Assembly: GCF_008629695.1 (NCBI RefSeq)
Contig: NZ_VWSH01000004.1
Span: 372,001-436,000, forward strand
Length of the DNA: 64,000 nt
Direction of reading: 5' to 3'
Source: Taibaiella lutea
Lineage (GTDB): Bacteria; Bacteroidota; Bacteroidia; Chitinophagales; Chitinophagaceae
Positions 9,416-20,459 of the stretch are shown piece after piece (the stretch's first letter is position 1; each line of letters starts with the position of its first letter). A program made the position numbers and the translations under genes. The notes under the pieces were generated by a model. That model was not told where the DNA came from and did not search any database. It saw only the letters and a program-made list of their open reading frames with translations.

Positions 9416-10978
9416 TTATTTTTCAAGTGTACCTACACCTCTTAATATACGGTTCCAGCGCATGCCCGGCTGAATGGTGTAAGCATCCGGACTTTCATCA
9501 TCGCTGTTGCCACCATGACTTAACCATACGAAAGAAGCCTTTCCCACAATATGATCTTCCGGCACAAATCCCCAGAAACGGGAATCTTCGGAATTATGGC
9601 GATTGTCGCCCATCATCCAGTAATAATCCATTTTGAAAGTATATTGGTTGGCTTCTTTTCCGTTAAGGAAACATTTACCATCCTTTACTTCAAATTTGTT
9701 CTTTTCATAAACCTGAATAGCTCTTTGATACATTGCAATATTCCGGGACGAAAGTGAAATGGTCATTCCCTTACGTGGTATCAATATGGGACCGTAATTG
9801 TCCTGATTCCAGGGAAAGAAATTTGTGTTTTGCGGAAAAACAGATTGTCCGCTTCCCTTAATATCGCCCTTGCTTTCAACAAATGGCCTGACATCCGTTA
9901 CACCCGGCAATTTACTTACTTCCATCGCTGTTTCATATTCCATTTCTGCAACAGTGCCTATCTGTGGATTACTGCCTTTATAAATAATATGATGTTCGTC
10001 GGTATAATCGGGTGAAAGGGAGAAACCGGGTCCGGCCTGTATTTGATAATCTATTCTTTGATGTGGAAAAATTTTACCCTTTATTCCGTTGATGTAAACA
10101 ATGCCATCTCTTATTTCAACTTTATCGCCCGGTAAGCCCATACAGCGTTTGATAAAATTTTCCTTTTTATCGACAGGCCTGGTTATTATTTTACTTTGGT
10201 TCCAGACAGCGGCACGGCCAAATCTTTTTACAAAAGCATAATAATCATTGCTTGGTTTGTCTGCCATAACAGTATCATTATGAGGCACGTTGAAAACGAC
10301 AATATCATAACGTTGTACTTTACCAAATCCGGGCAGGCGTTGATAAGGTGTTTTGATAGCATCAGAATAGGAGTTGCCGCCAATAAGCGGAATTGTATTA
10401 TGAACCAATGGTAACTGCAGCGGCCTCATGGGAAGACGCGCACCGTAGGACATCTTACTTACAAAAAGATAATCGTTTGTAAGCAAGGTGCCTTCCATAG
10501 AACCGGATGGTATAACATAAGCTTCTATGAAAAATGTGCGGATAATAACGGCGGCAACAACCGCAAAAATAGCAGCATCTGCCCACTCTTTAATAATTTT
10601 CCTTGCACCTTGCGGCGGAGCAGAGGCAACAGGTTGTGAAAAATGATCTTTCTTATTGAAGCCTATATATATGAAGTAAAGAAAAGGAGCGAAAGCCGTT
10701 AAAGCCTGTTGATAAAATTTGATTTTGCCAAAACAACGTACAAACTCAATATATATGCCTATCGTAAACAAATAACCTGCAACCGGAATCAATTGCGCAA
10801 CAAACCACCATTTTGGTTTTTGAGTAAGTTTCAGCATATACCAGGTGTTCAAAACAGGTACGAGCGCTATCCATGCAGGCATTCCCGCTTTTTGAAACAT
10901 TTTGTATAAGCCCATTGCCGGTAGTACAAAGGCAAAAAACAACAGCCCGATGATTAACGAAATCTGACTTAATTCCAT
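9416..10978 (-). CDS. lepB: Signal peptidase I, long Bacteroidota form
   Basis: Removes signal peptides from Sec-exported proteins at the inner membrane. The N-terminal 110 residues form several membrane helices absent from E. coli LepB. A further helix then precedes the catalytic box VIPSGSMEGTLL (nucleophile Ser160). The catalytic lysine lies in KENFIKRCMGLPGDKVEI, and the C-terminal box GDNRHNSEDSRFWGFVP is intact. A large insertion separates the lysine box from the C-terminal box, typical of the roughly 500-aa Bacteroidota enzymes. The neighbours are T9SS genes whose cargo needs this cleavage; as lepB is usually single-copy it probably serves all secretion. Confidence 0.95.
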   Translation of the reverse strand: MELSQISLIIGLLFFAFVLPAMGLYKMFQKAGMPAWIALVPVLNTWYMLKLTQKPKWWFVAQLIPVAGYLFTIGIYIEFVRCFGKIKFYQQALTAFAPFLYFIYIGFNKKDHFSQPVASAPPQGARKIIKEWADAAIFAVVAAVIIRTFFIEAYVIPSGSMEGTLLTNDYLFVSKMSYGARLPMRPLQLPLVHNTIPLIGGNSYSDAIKTPYQRLPGFGKVQRYDIVVFNVPHNDTVMADKPSNDYYAFVKRFGRAAVWNQSKIITRPVDKKENFIKRCMGLPGDKVEIRDGIVYINGIKGKIFPHQRIDYQIQAGPGFSLSPDYTDEHHIIYKGSNPQIGTVAEMEYETAMEVSKLPGVTDVRPFVESKGDIKGSGQSVFPQNTNFFPWNQDNYGPILIPRKGMTISLSSRNIAMYQRAIQVYEKNKFEVKDGKCFLNGKEANQYTFKMDYYWMMGDNRHNSEDSRFWGFVPEDHIVGKASFVWLSHGGNSDDESPDAYTIQPGMRWNRILRGVGTLEK

Positions 10979-11177
10979 TTTTAGATAATTTTAGAATGTA
11001 GGAAATTATAAGATTCTAAAATCGCTCTTCTTAGCAGAAATATTTTATTTCGAGGTCGGTGTTCGGTAAAATATAGGTGGAATGTTTGTTATAAGCGGCA
11101 AATGACGCAGCATAATACCCGAAGCTAATTTTGTAAATATCCGGCATAAGGTGTAAATTGCTCATGACAATAAAACC

Positions 11178-13298
11178 ATGAAAAAAATTCATTTTACTTT
11201 TTTTACTTTAGCCTGTATCCTATTTAATCTTTATAATGCTTCCGCACAGCATTACTACAACCAGACACCTGAATATTTAAAAGCTAACAGCAATTGGATA
11301 TTAGGCGATTATGGTGTAAATATGAATACAGATCCTCCTTCCGTATTTCCGGTACCTTATTATGGAATAGATACAGATGCTGTTTACTATTATGGTATTG
11401 AAAACACAGGTCTTGCGCACGCATGGTTTTATTATTCCGATGGCCAAAACGACTATGGTATAAATGTTTCGGATCCCAATACGGGCCAGTTGTTATTTGT
11501 AAGTAAAAATCATAATTGTTACGATAGAAATTTCAATTTAATGCCGCATGGATTTGATGCCATTGAGGACTGGCAGGAATTTACATTGACGAATGATTTT
11601 GTATATCTCAGAGATAAAGTCAGCAGCATAGTACCATTCCCTAATAACCCAAAAAGATACTACTATTTTTCATCCCCTTTAATCGATAGCCGTCCCAATT
11701 ATAATTCTGTAAGATATTCAGTCATTGATATGAACCTGAATAATGGATTAGGTGATGTTGACGCATCCATGAAAGATATCATTTTATGGCAGAGCCAGGC
11801 AGAATCTGTTTTATCGTTGGTACCAATTCCCGGCAATAATTGTGATTTGTGGTTTATTCTATTTGTTTCTAATATCAATGATTCAAATGTTAAAGCAATT
11901 ACGTATCATATAGATGGCAGTGGCTTAAACCCTAATCCGGTTGCAGTTTATGAATCTCCGGTTGCAGATCTGTCTGTTATATACGGTAATACTACTGTTA
12001 AAGGGAAGGTCTCTCCTGATAGAAAGCAAATATTATTCTACAATCATGTTAATCAGATTTCGAAATTTAGTTTTGATGCGGAAACAGGCATTGTAAATGG
12101 ATTCAAGATTTTAAATGTAGATTTTGACGGTACACCTAAATATGACTACTCACTGGATTTTGATTTTACGCCCGACAGCAGATATTTAATTTGTGCAAGA
12201 TTTGAGAATCATACAATTCCACCGAAAATAAACAGTACTATAACGTTTTATAAGTTATCTGATTCCAATGCTGTTTATTCCAATCAATACGTAAGCCCCG
12301 GACATAATCCGATTTCAAATGGCATATCCACCTCTTTATCATTAAAATCTTACAATAACAGGCTTTATTTCAATAAACCTAAAGACACTGTATATCTTCC
12401 ATCCATAACCGCTCCTTACCACAGCTTATTCGGCACATATAAGAATACCGGTCTTTCCAATATAATAAATAAGCCCGATGTACCCTGGAATGAGAGCCAA
12501 TACAACTTGATAGATTTACCTCCATTTTGCGTGGACAATTTTCCGAGCGAAATCGTTTATCCATTCAAACCATCTGATACCATCCCAAATGTTTATATGG
12601 ATACAATTGTTTGTGGCGAAAATTCGATTCATATTAATCCGTTTATGCTTAAGGCAAAACCGGGTTTTTCAGATTATACCTGGAATGACGGTACCATTGG
12701 TTCCGATAAGTTGATAACAGATACAGGTAGGTACTGGGTCTATTATCAGGGCCCTTGCAATTTCAGAGTTGACTCCTTTATTGTATACGCCAATAACCCC
12801 GTTAATAATATAGTTCCTGCAGATACCACTATATGTGAGCAGCGTTTCCCGTTTAAATTGACTGCCCTCGATGTAAACCGGTATTTATGGTTTGATAACA
12901 GCGAAAGCTCCTCTGTTACAATCGAAAATCCGGGTGTTTATTGGTTGCAATCTGAAAGTAATGGTTGTATCAGGACAGACAGCATTCATATTAATGCTCA
13001 ATATTGCCCCTGTCACGTTTCTGTTCCTACTGTCTTTACACCTAATGGGGATGATTTAAATGATTATTTCAAACCTTCCATTGCATTAGGCTGTGTTCCT
13101 TCCGAATATTCACTCAGAATTTTTAACAGATGGGGCCAAATGGTTTATAGCTCTTTTAATGAATTCGACCGTGGCTGGAATGGTTTCTATAAAAATGGAG
13201 ATGCGGAAGTCGGCACTTATTTCTACGAATTAAAATTCAAAAGTAGATTTTTGAACGAACCTTATTATAAAAGAGGTGATTTCGTATTGGTCAGATAG
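11178..13298 (+). CDS. Large secreted protein with gliding-motility type (type B) T9SS sorting domain
   Basis: Signal peptide at residues 1-23 (FTLACILFNLYNASAQ). Residues 50-430 resemble a beta-propeller or WD-like surface scaffold (repeated blocks such as PDRKQILFYN and TPDSRYLICARF). Two Ig-like cysteine-containing modules follow (VCGENSIHINPFMLKAKPGF; ICEQRFPFKLTALDV). The last 95 residues are the CHU_C/gliding-motility domain: VPTVFTPNGDDLNDYFKP, then LRIFNRWGQMVYSS and GTYFYELKF. Type B cargo is anchored at the cell surface rather than released. A family of such scaffolds is common in gliding Bacteroidota; exact role unknown. Confidence 0.9.
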   Translation: MKKIHFTFFTLACILFNLYNASAQHYYNQTPEYLKANSNWILGDYGVNMNTDPPSVFPVPYYGIDTDAVYYYGIENTGLAHAWFYYSDGQNDYGINVSDPNTGQLLFVSKNHNCYDRNFNLMPHGFDAIEDWQEFTLTNDFVYLRDKVSSIVPFPNNPKRYYYFSSPLIDSRPNYNSVRYSVIDMNLNNGLGDVDASMKDIILWQSQAESVLSLVPIPGNNCDLWFILFVSNINDSNVKAITYHIDGSGLNPNPVAVYESPVADLSVIYGNTTVKGKVSPDRKQILFYNHVNQISKFSFDAETGIVNGFKILNVDFDGTPKYDYSLDFDFTPDSRYLICARFENHTIPPKINSTITFYKLSDSNAVYSNQYVSPGHNPISNGISTSLSLKSYNNRLYFNKPKDTVYLPSITAPYHSLFGTYKNTGLSNIINKPDVPWNESQYNLIDLPPFCVDNFPSEIVYPFKPSDTIPNVYMDTIVCGENSIHINPFMLKAKPGFSDYTWNDGTIGSDKLITDTGRYWVYYQGPCNFRVDSFIVYANNPVNNIVPADTTICEQRFPFKLTALDVNRYLWFDNSESSSVTIENPGVYWLQSESNGCIRTDSIHINAQYCPCHVSVPTVFTPNGDDLNDYFKPSIALGCVPSEYSLRIFNRWGQMVYSSFNEFDRGWNGFYKNGDAEVGTYFYELKFKSRFLNEPYYKRGDFVLVR

Positions 13299-13340
13299 AT
13301 AACCATCCTTACTTATACCATACCTGGCACAGAAAAAAAC

Positions 13341-13385
13341 AGGCCATACACAGAAGTACTATACTAAAGCTTCTGCGTATGGCCT
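13341..13385. terminator. Terminator between convergent cargo gene and SDR gene
   Basis: Arms AGGCCATAC-CAGAAG (13341-13356) and CTTCTG-GTATGGCCT (13370-13385) pair with a single mismatch. The preceding A-run gives a T-run on the minus strand, so it mainly ends the SDR transcript. Confidence 0.75.
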
Positions 13386-13414
13386 TAAGAATTTTATTTA
13401 CGAAACGAATTTTC

Positions 13415-14125
13415 TTAAGCTGGCATACTCGGCCTTACTTCTACTTTACTTGGCAAAGTCCTTGCAGGCATTTTTATTAAATCCACTACTATCTGGCCAA
13501 TATCTTCCGGTTGGATTTTCCAGGCATCTTTTTCGGACACTTCGTTATTGTCAAATTCCGTTGCAACCGATCCCGGCATGATGGTAGAAACCTTGATGCC
13601 ATATTTTCTGATATCCAGCATTACAGCTTGTGTAAATCCCACCAAACCAAATTTACTGGCATTATACACACTTGCATTTGCAAAGAAATTAGTCCCGGCA
13701 AGACTCGCAAGCGTTATCAGATATCCTTTTGTATCTTTCAAAGCAGGTAACGTCGCTTTTACGGTATTGAATACACCGGTAAGATTGATGTCAATCGTTT
13801 CATGCCATTGCTCCACTGAAATATCTTCGATGTTTGCGAAATGACCTACCCCGGCATTTGCAATGACATAATCAATTTGTCCCCATTTTGCAATAGTGGC
13901 ATCTACCGCTTTTTGTTGCGCATCCAATTGACGTACATCTGCTTCAAAACCTAAAGCATATCCTTCTTTTATATGATTCAGTTTAGCTACAGCTTCGTCA
14001 ACATGTTTTTGGCTGCGGCTCGTGATGGCCACTTTTATACCTTGCTCTATTAATGATTGCGCTACTCCGAACCCTATTCCTTTGGAACCTCCGGTGATGA
14101 AGGCTACTTTTGTATTGTCTGACAT
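13415..14125 (-). CDS. Short-chain dehydrogenase/reductase
   Basis: Classical SDR of 236 aa starting at MSDNTKVAFITGG; the upstream in-frame ATG at 14173 would add 16 residues lying before the nucleotide-binding fold and is less likely. Motifs: GGSKGIGFG (cofactor loop), NAGVGHFANIED, and catalytic YNASKFG with the serine in LASLAGTNF. Similar enzymes are annotated as 3-oxoacyl-ACP reductase-like, but substrate cannot be read from the sequence. The preserved basic residue in TSRSQKHVDE after strand 2 suggests NADP(H). It stands alone between a T9SS cargo gene and the ribosomal operon. Confidence 0.85.
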   Translation of the reverse strand: MSDNTKVAFITGGSKGIGFGVAQSLIEQGIKVAITSRSQKHVDEAVAKLNHIKEGYALGFEADVRQLDAQQKAVDATIAKWGQIDYVIANAGVGHFANIEDISVEQWHETIDINLTGVFNTVKATLPALKDTKGYLITLASLAGTNFFANASVYNASKFGLVGFTQAVMLDIRKYGIKVSTIMPGSVATEFDNNEVSEKDAWKIQPEDIGQIVVDLIKMPARTLPSKVEVRPSMPA

Positions 14126-14308
14126 ATTATATAGTGTTTTTGTGAAAATCCGGAGCCGAAGGTCTGTATTCATGTGTTAAACCGGGATTAAATTAATTGA
14201 TAAGAAGATAAATAAAGGTGTTTTTTGAAACTGTTTAAAACTTTTAATCAAATTTGTTATTGAAAATCAATTGTTTGCAAAGGTGCGTCAAAAAAAAGTA
14301 ATGAATTG

Positions 14309-14340
14309 TTTGGTAGTTTTCAACAGTCGGCTTACTTTTG
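14309..14340 (+). promoter_or_regulatory. Bacteroidota promoter of the rplM operon
   Basis: -33 element TTTG (14309-14312) and -7 element TACTTTTG (14333-14340), matching TAnnTTTG, with 20 bp between. The leader to the rplM ATG is about 75 nt. Confidence 0.75.
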
Positions 14341-14420
14341 CGCTCCCAATACGAAAACATGTTGTAAAACATCTGCCGTAAAGGGATTCAGAATAATCAT
14401 TCAGCAAAAAGCAAATAACA

Positions 14421-14870
14421 ATGTCTCTTAAACAATTGAGCTACAGAACCCAATCAGCTAACGAAAAAATCGTTAGCCGTGACTGGTGGGTCGCTGATGC
14501 TACCAACCAAACTTTGGGTCGCTTCAGTTCTAAGATTGCCGCGGTATTACGTGGTAAAAACAAACCATACTATACTCCACACTTTGATTGCGGAGATTAT
14601 GTAATCGTTATCAACAGCGGTAAAATCGTTTTGACCGGTAACAAAATGGAAGATAAAGATTACCAACACGTAACAGGTTACCCTGGTGGACAAAAACACG
14701 AATCTGCTAAAAATTTGGTAGCTCGTCGTCCGAATGCAGTAATCGAGCGTGCGGTAAAAGGTATGTTGCCTAAAAATCGTTTGGGTCGTGCTATGTACAA
14801 AAAACTATTTGTTTACGAAGGTGCAGAACACGGACATCAAGCTCAAAAACCTAAAGATTTCAAATATTAA
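14421..14870 (+). CDS. rplM: 50S ribosomal protein L13
   Basis: 149 aa, full-length. Family signatures are visible: WWVADATNQTLGRFSSKIA, the loop KPYYTPHFDCGDYVIVIN, and GMLPKNRLGRAMYKKLFVY. L13 is an early assembly protein binding domain VI/II of 23S rRNA. It leads the conserved rplM-rpsI pair found throughout bacteria, with rpsB third as is usual in Bacteroidota. Confidence 0.98.
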   Translation: MSLKQLSYRTQSANEKIVSRDWWVADATNQTLGRFSSKIAAVLRGKNKPYYTPHFDCGDYVIVINSGKIVLTGNKMEDKDYQHVTGYPGGQKHESAKNLVARRPNAVIERAVKGMLPKNRLGRAMYKKLFVYEGAEHGHQAQKPKDFKY

Positions 14871-14912
14871 CCCCTAAGCCCTTATAGGGGCGCATATTAA
14901 CTTTCTAATTAA

Positions 14913-15302
14913 ATGGAAAAATCTAAAAATGCCATTGGCCGTCGTAAAGAAGCCGTAGCTCGCGTATATCTTAACAAAGGTACAGGTGAGATTAAGGTAA
15001 ACGACAAAGAATATAAAAACTACTTCACGCTTATCTACTTACAAAACCAAGTAGAATTGCCACTTAAAACTATCGAAGCATTGGATCAATATGATATCAA
15101 TGTAAACGTACAGGGTGGTGGTCCGAAAGGACAAGCGGAAGCAATTAAATTAGGAATTGCTCGTGCACTTTGCGAAGTAAACATTGAATTCCGTCCAGCG
15201 TTGAAAAAACAAGGCTTATTGCGTCGTGATCCACGTGTTGTTGAACGTAAGAAATTCGGTAAAGCTAAAGCACGTCGTAGCTTCCAGTTCTCTAAACGTT
15301 AA
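14913..15302 (+). CDS. rpsI: 30S ribosomal protein S9
   Basis: 129 aa, complete. Recognised by GRRKEAVARVYLNKGTGEI at the N-terminus, the central GGPKGQAEAIKLGIARAL, and the basic tail KKFGKAKARRSFQFSKR that reaches the P-site tRNA. It begins 42 bp after rplM; a small inverted repeat (CCCTAAGCCCTTATAGGGG) sits in the gap. Confidence 0.98.
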   Translation: MEKSKNAIGRRKEAVARVYLNKGTGEIKVNDKEYKNYFTLIYLQNQVELPLKTIEALDQYDINVNVQGGGPKGQAEAIKLGIARALCEVNIEFRPALKKQGLLRRDPRVVERKKFGKAKARRSFQFSKR

Positions 15303-15379
15303 TGCCCGCCGACTCATTATGAGCCGGATGAGGATAAGCTTATTATTCAAATTTTATCAACTCATTCAATTTTCCAACA

Positions 15380-16255
15380 ATGGAAGAAAATAAATCATTA
15401 CATCAGCAATTGCTTGAAGCAGGCGTTCACTTCGGACACCAAAAGAAAAAATGGAATCCGAAAATGCTTCCATACATCTTTACCGAAAAGAATGGCATTC
15501 ACATTATTGATCTTAATAAAACCATCGAAGGTTTACAGGAATCAGCAGCAGCATTGAAATCCATCGCAAAAAGCGGTAAGAAAATTATGTTTGTTGCAAC
15601 TAAAAAACAAGCGAAAGAAATCGTTTCTGAAGCAGCAGCTAAAGCTAACATGCCTTTCGTTACTGAACGTTGGTTAGGTGGTATGCTTACCAACTTCCAG
15701 ACTATCCGTAAGAGCGTTAAGAAGATGCAGAGCATCGAAAAAATGCTGAACGACGGTACTTTGGACAGCGTTACAAAGAAAGAGCGTCTGACTTTGGATC
15801 GTAGCAAACAAAAAATGGAAAAAGTATTGGGCGGTATCTCTCAAATGGGCCGTACTCCTGCTGCTTTGTTCATTGTTGACATCAGCCACGAACACATTGC
15901 ATTGGCAGAAGCTAAACGTCTTGGTATTACTACATTTGCAATGGTTGATACCAATAGCGATCCTACGAAAGTAGATTTCTCTATCCCTGCAAATGACGAT
16001 GCTACAAAATCAATCGCTATCGTTACCAACTACCTGATTGCTGCAATCCTGGAAGGTATCGAAGAGCGTGCTCAAAATAAAGAAGAAGAACAACAGGAAG
16101 AAGAAGTGGAATTCACTGAACGTACCCGTGGTCTTGATCTTGATGATGAAGAAGCTAAGAAAGGCGGCAAAGGCGGTGCAAGCCGTGCTAAGCGTCCTGC
16201 AGGCGGTGGTGGTCAAGGTGGCCGCAAACCGGCAGGTGGCGGTGCAAAAAAATAA
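15380..16255 (+). CDS. rpsB: 30S ribosomal protein S2 with long charged C-terminal tail
   Basis: S2 core at residues 1-230 (LLEAGVHFGHQKKKWNPKM; MLTNFQTIRKSVKKMQ; NDDATKSIAIVTNYL). The protein then continues for about 60 residues: an acidic stretch (NKEEEQQEEEVEF), then a Gly/Lys/Arg-rich tail ending GGGAKK. Tails of this type occur in Bacteroidota S2 but this one is strongly bipartite. In most bacteria tsf follows rpsB; here a terminator follows instead. Confidence 0.97.
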   Translation: MEENKSLHQQLLEAGVHFGHQKKKWNPKMLPYIFTEKNGIHIIDLNKTIEGLQESAAALKSIAKSGKKIMFVATKKQAKEIVSEAAAKANMPFVTERWLGGMLTNFQTIRKSVKKMQSIEKMLNDGTLDSVTKKERLTLDRSKQKMEKVLGGISQMGRTPAALFIVDISHEHIALAEAKRLGITTFAMVDTNSDPTKVDFSIPANDDATKSIAIVTNYLIAAILEGIEERAQNKEEEQQEEEVEFTERTRGLDLDDEEAKKGGKGGASRAKRPAGGGGQGGRKPAGGGAKK

Positions 16256-16292
16256 TTCGATTATTTTAACTTGCCAACGTTCAAATAAATTT

Positions 16293-16325
16293 AAAAACCG
16301 TTCCGGATTTCCGGAACGGTTTTTT
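16293..16325 (+). terminator. Strong intrinsic terminator of the rplM-rpsI-rpsB operon
   Basis: Perfect stem AAAAACCGTTCCGGA (16293-16307) with TCCGGAACGGTTTTT (16310-16324), 2-base loop, and a T6-7 run. It ends the operon about 40 bp after rpsB. Confidence 0.92.
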
Positions 16326-16391
16326 GCATTCAGGCTGTTTCATAAATGCAGCTTTCAGATACCGGAATTATTTTAACTTACTATCCGCGTG

Positions 16392-16611
16392 TAGGAAACA
16401 AGATTGGTCTTATCCCGGAGGGATACAATATCGGTAGCCTTTTGTTATTTGATTGAATATTGTCCTGTAAGGACAATATTACAGTGCTAATTATCATTTT
16501 TGTTTTGGTAATCTGACCCTTACAGGGTCATGAAATAAAATTCCTTCTATGATGCTACCAACATTACATTCTTACGGGATGGTCTGAACGATTTAATAAG
16601 TTTGTTTCCTA
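16392..16611. repeat. 220-bp palindromic MITE-like element between rpsB and katG
   Basis: Ends are 10-bp perfect inverted repeats (TAGGAAACAA at 16392, TTGTTTCCTA at 16602). Inside, the arms also match in patches (ATCCCG, GGTAGC / GCTACC, CGGGAT) and carry local hairpins: 16411-16425, 16456-16480 (11-bp arms, loop GTA) and 16514-16530. There is no ORF of any size inside. It shares the core GTCCTGTAAGGAC with the repeat cluster at 21555-21567. The rest of the rpsB-katG gap (16612-16773) shows no clear feature beyond the expected katG leader. Confidence 0.6.
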
Positions 16612-16698
16612 AATGGGGATAATCAAATTATTTTTTATTCCGTGTCTTTTTCCACTTATAACAACACCTGTTATTGAATTACTCTATTCCATACATGA

Positions 16699-19074
<2,376 letters not shown>

Positions 19075-19096
19075 TAAAACAATAAATAACAACGAG

Positions 19097-19125
19097 AGGC
19101 AAGCCTGCACAGGCTTGCCTTTTTT
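19097..19125 (+). terminator. katG terminator
   Basis: 10-bp perfect stem AGGCAAGCCT / AGGCTTGCCT with a 4-base loop and a T-run, 23 bp after the katG stop. Confidence 0.9.
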
Positions 19126-19248
19126 ATTCTCAATAAATGAAGTTCATTAATTCCCGGCTTCGTGCCTTTTCCCTGATATGACCCGCTTTTGAAATGAACT
19201 TTACCCATAGCGGCTTTGTTATCCATTTCAAGATAACTGCAAGATTCT

Positions 19249-20214
19249 ATGAGCATTAAAACATTTTTCAAAGACGCATGGGAAATATTAAAAGATACTT
19301 TCACCGGTTTTTCCAACGATAAGATAACCATGCAAAGCGGCGCTTTGGCATATTATACCGTCTTTTCAATGGGGCCGTTATTTGTGGTAATTATCTCTCT
19401 TTGCAGCTTGTTCCTCGGCCGCGAGGCTATAGAAGGCAAGGTTTATGCCATTCTTGAAGATTTTGTGGGGAAAGACACCGCCGTTCAGTTACAGCAAATT
19501 ATTGCGAATGCCTATATCAGCAATAAGAGCGTTATGGCAGCAACCATCGGCATTATTATGCTGGTTGTCGGTGCGACAACCGTGTTCGGCGTTATTCAGG
19601 ATTCCATCAATAGCATCTGGGGACTGAAAGCGAAGCCAAAGAACGGATTATGGAAGATTATTCAGAACAGATTTTTGTCTTTCTCCATGATAGTCGGCAT
19701 GGGCTTTATACTCCTCGTGTCCTTAGTGGTTACGGGCGTTATAGAAATGCTGAACAATAGGTTGCTGAATGTATTTCCGGGTGTGGCAGTCGTTGTTTTT
19801 TATATCCTGAACCTGATTGTAACGCTTGGCGTCAGCACGCTTATTTTCGCAATGATTTTTAAAGTCTTGCCCGATGCCAATGTAAAATGGAAGGATGTGT
19901 TTTTAGGAGCATTAATAACAGCCATTTTGTTTTTGGTAGGGAAATTCGCGATTTCCTTTTATGTATCGCAATCCAAAGTGGGTTCTACATTCGGCGCGGC
20001 AGGTTCTCTGGTAGTATTGCTGATTTGGGTGTATTATTCTTCTATCATTCTTTATATCGGTGCGGAGTTTACCAAATGCTATGCTGTTAAATATGGTTCC
20101 AAGATTTACCCGAACGATTATGCTGTAACGGTTCAGAGTGTGGTTGTGGAAGATGAAAACAAAAGCATCCAGAAGAATGAAAAGCAGAAAAAGGAAACGC
20201 CTAATATCAAATAA
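19249..20214 (+). CDS. YihY/BrkB family inner-membrane protein
   Basis: 321 aa with six probable membrane helices (for example YYTVFSMGPLFVVIISLCSL and GIIMLVVGATTVFGVIQDSI). The family fingerprint is present: MQSGALAYYTVFSMGPL early on, the FGVIQDSINSIWG block in the middle, and GAAGSLVVLLIWVYYSSIIL near the end. A polar lysine-rich tail follows. These proteins were once thought to be RNase BN; that is not supported, and a transport role is only suspected. It is convergent with the topoisomerase gene. Confidence 0.9.
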   Translation: MSIKTFFKDAWEILKDTFTGFSNDKITMQSGALAYYTVFSMGPLFVVIISLCSLFLGREAIEGKVYAILEDFVGKDTAVQLQQIIANAYISNKSVMAATIGIIMLVVGATTVFGVIQDSINSIWGLKAKPKNGLWKIIQNRFLSFSMIVGMGFILLVSLVVTGVIEMLNNRLLNVFPGVAVVVFYILNLIVTLGVSTLIFAMIFKVLPDANVKWKDVFLGALITAILFLVGKFAISFYVSQSKVGSTFGAAGSLVVLLIWVYYSSIILYIGAEFTKCYAVKYGSKIYPNDYAVTVQSVVVEDENKSIQKNEKQKKETPNIK

Positions 20215-20307
20215 TAGAAATACTACCGTAATTGATTCGGCGAACTCAGTCACCTAAGCATGTGCGCTGCGCTAATTGAATTTATGGAAATATGGGCTTG
20301 CAGCACT

Positions 20308-20409
20308 TACCGCAAAGGTCACAAAGTATTACGCAAAGAACCGCTAAGGCAAAGAAGTAATGTAGTCCTTTGCGGTTCTTTGCGTATTCTCTTAGCGTTC
20401 TTTGCGGTT
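20308..20409. repeat. Nested palindrome built from CGCAAAG heptamers
   Basis: Between convergent genes. A perfect 15-bp inner stem (20330-20344 with 20372-20386) lies within an outer 9-bp stem ACCGCAAAG / CTTTGCGGT (20309-20317, 20400-20408). The heptamer CGCAAAG or its complement occurs at least five times. Similar CGCAAAG-rich intergenic repeats are familiar from Bacteroidota genomes; role unknown, possibly transcription termination for both genes. Confidence 0.65.
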
Positions 20410-20459
20410 AACATCCTTACGTTTTATTTAAGCCCTTGCAATGATAAACCCCGGTATCT

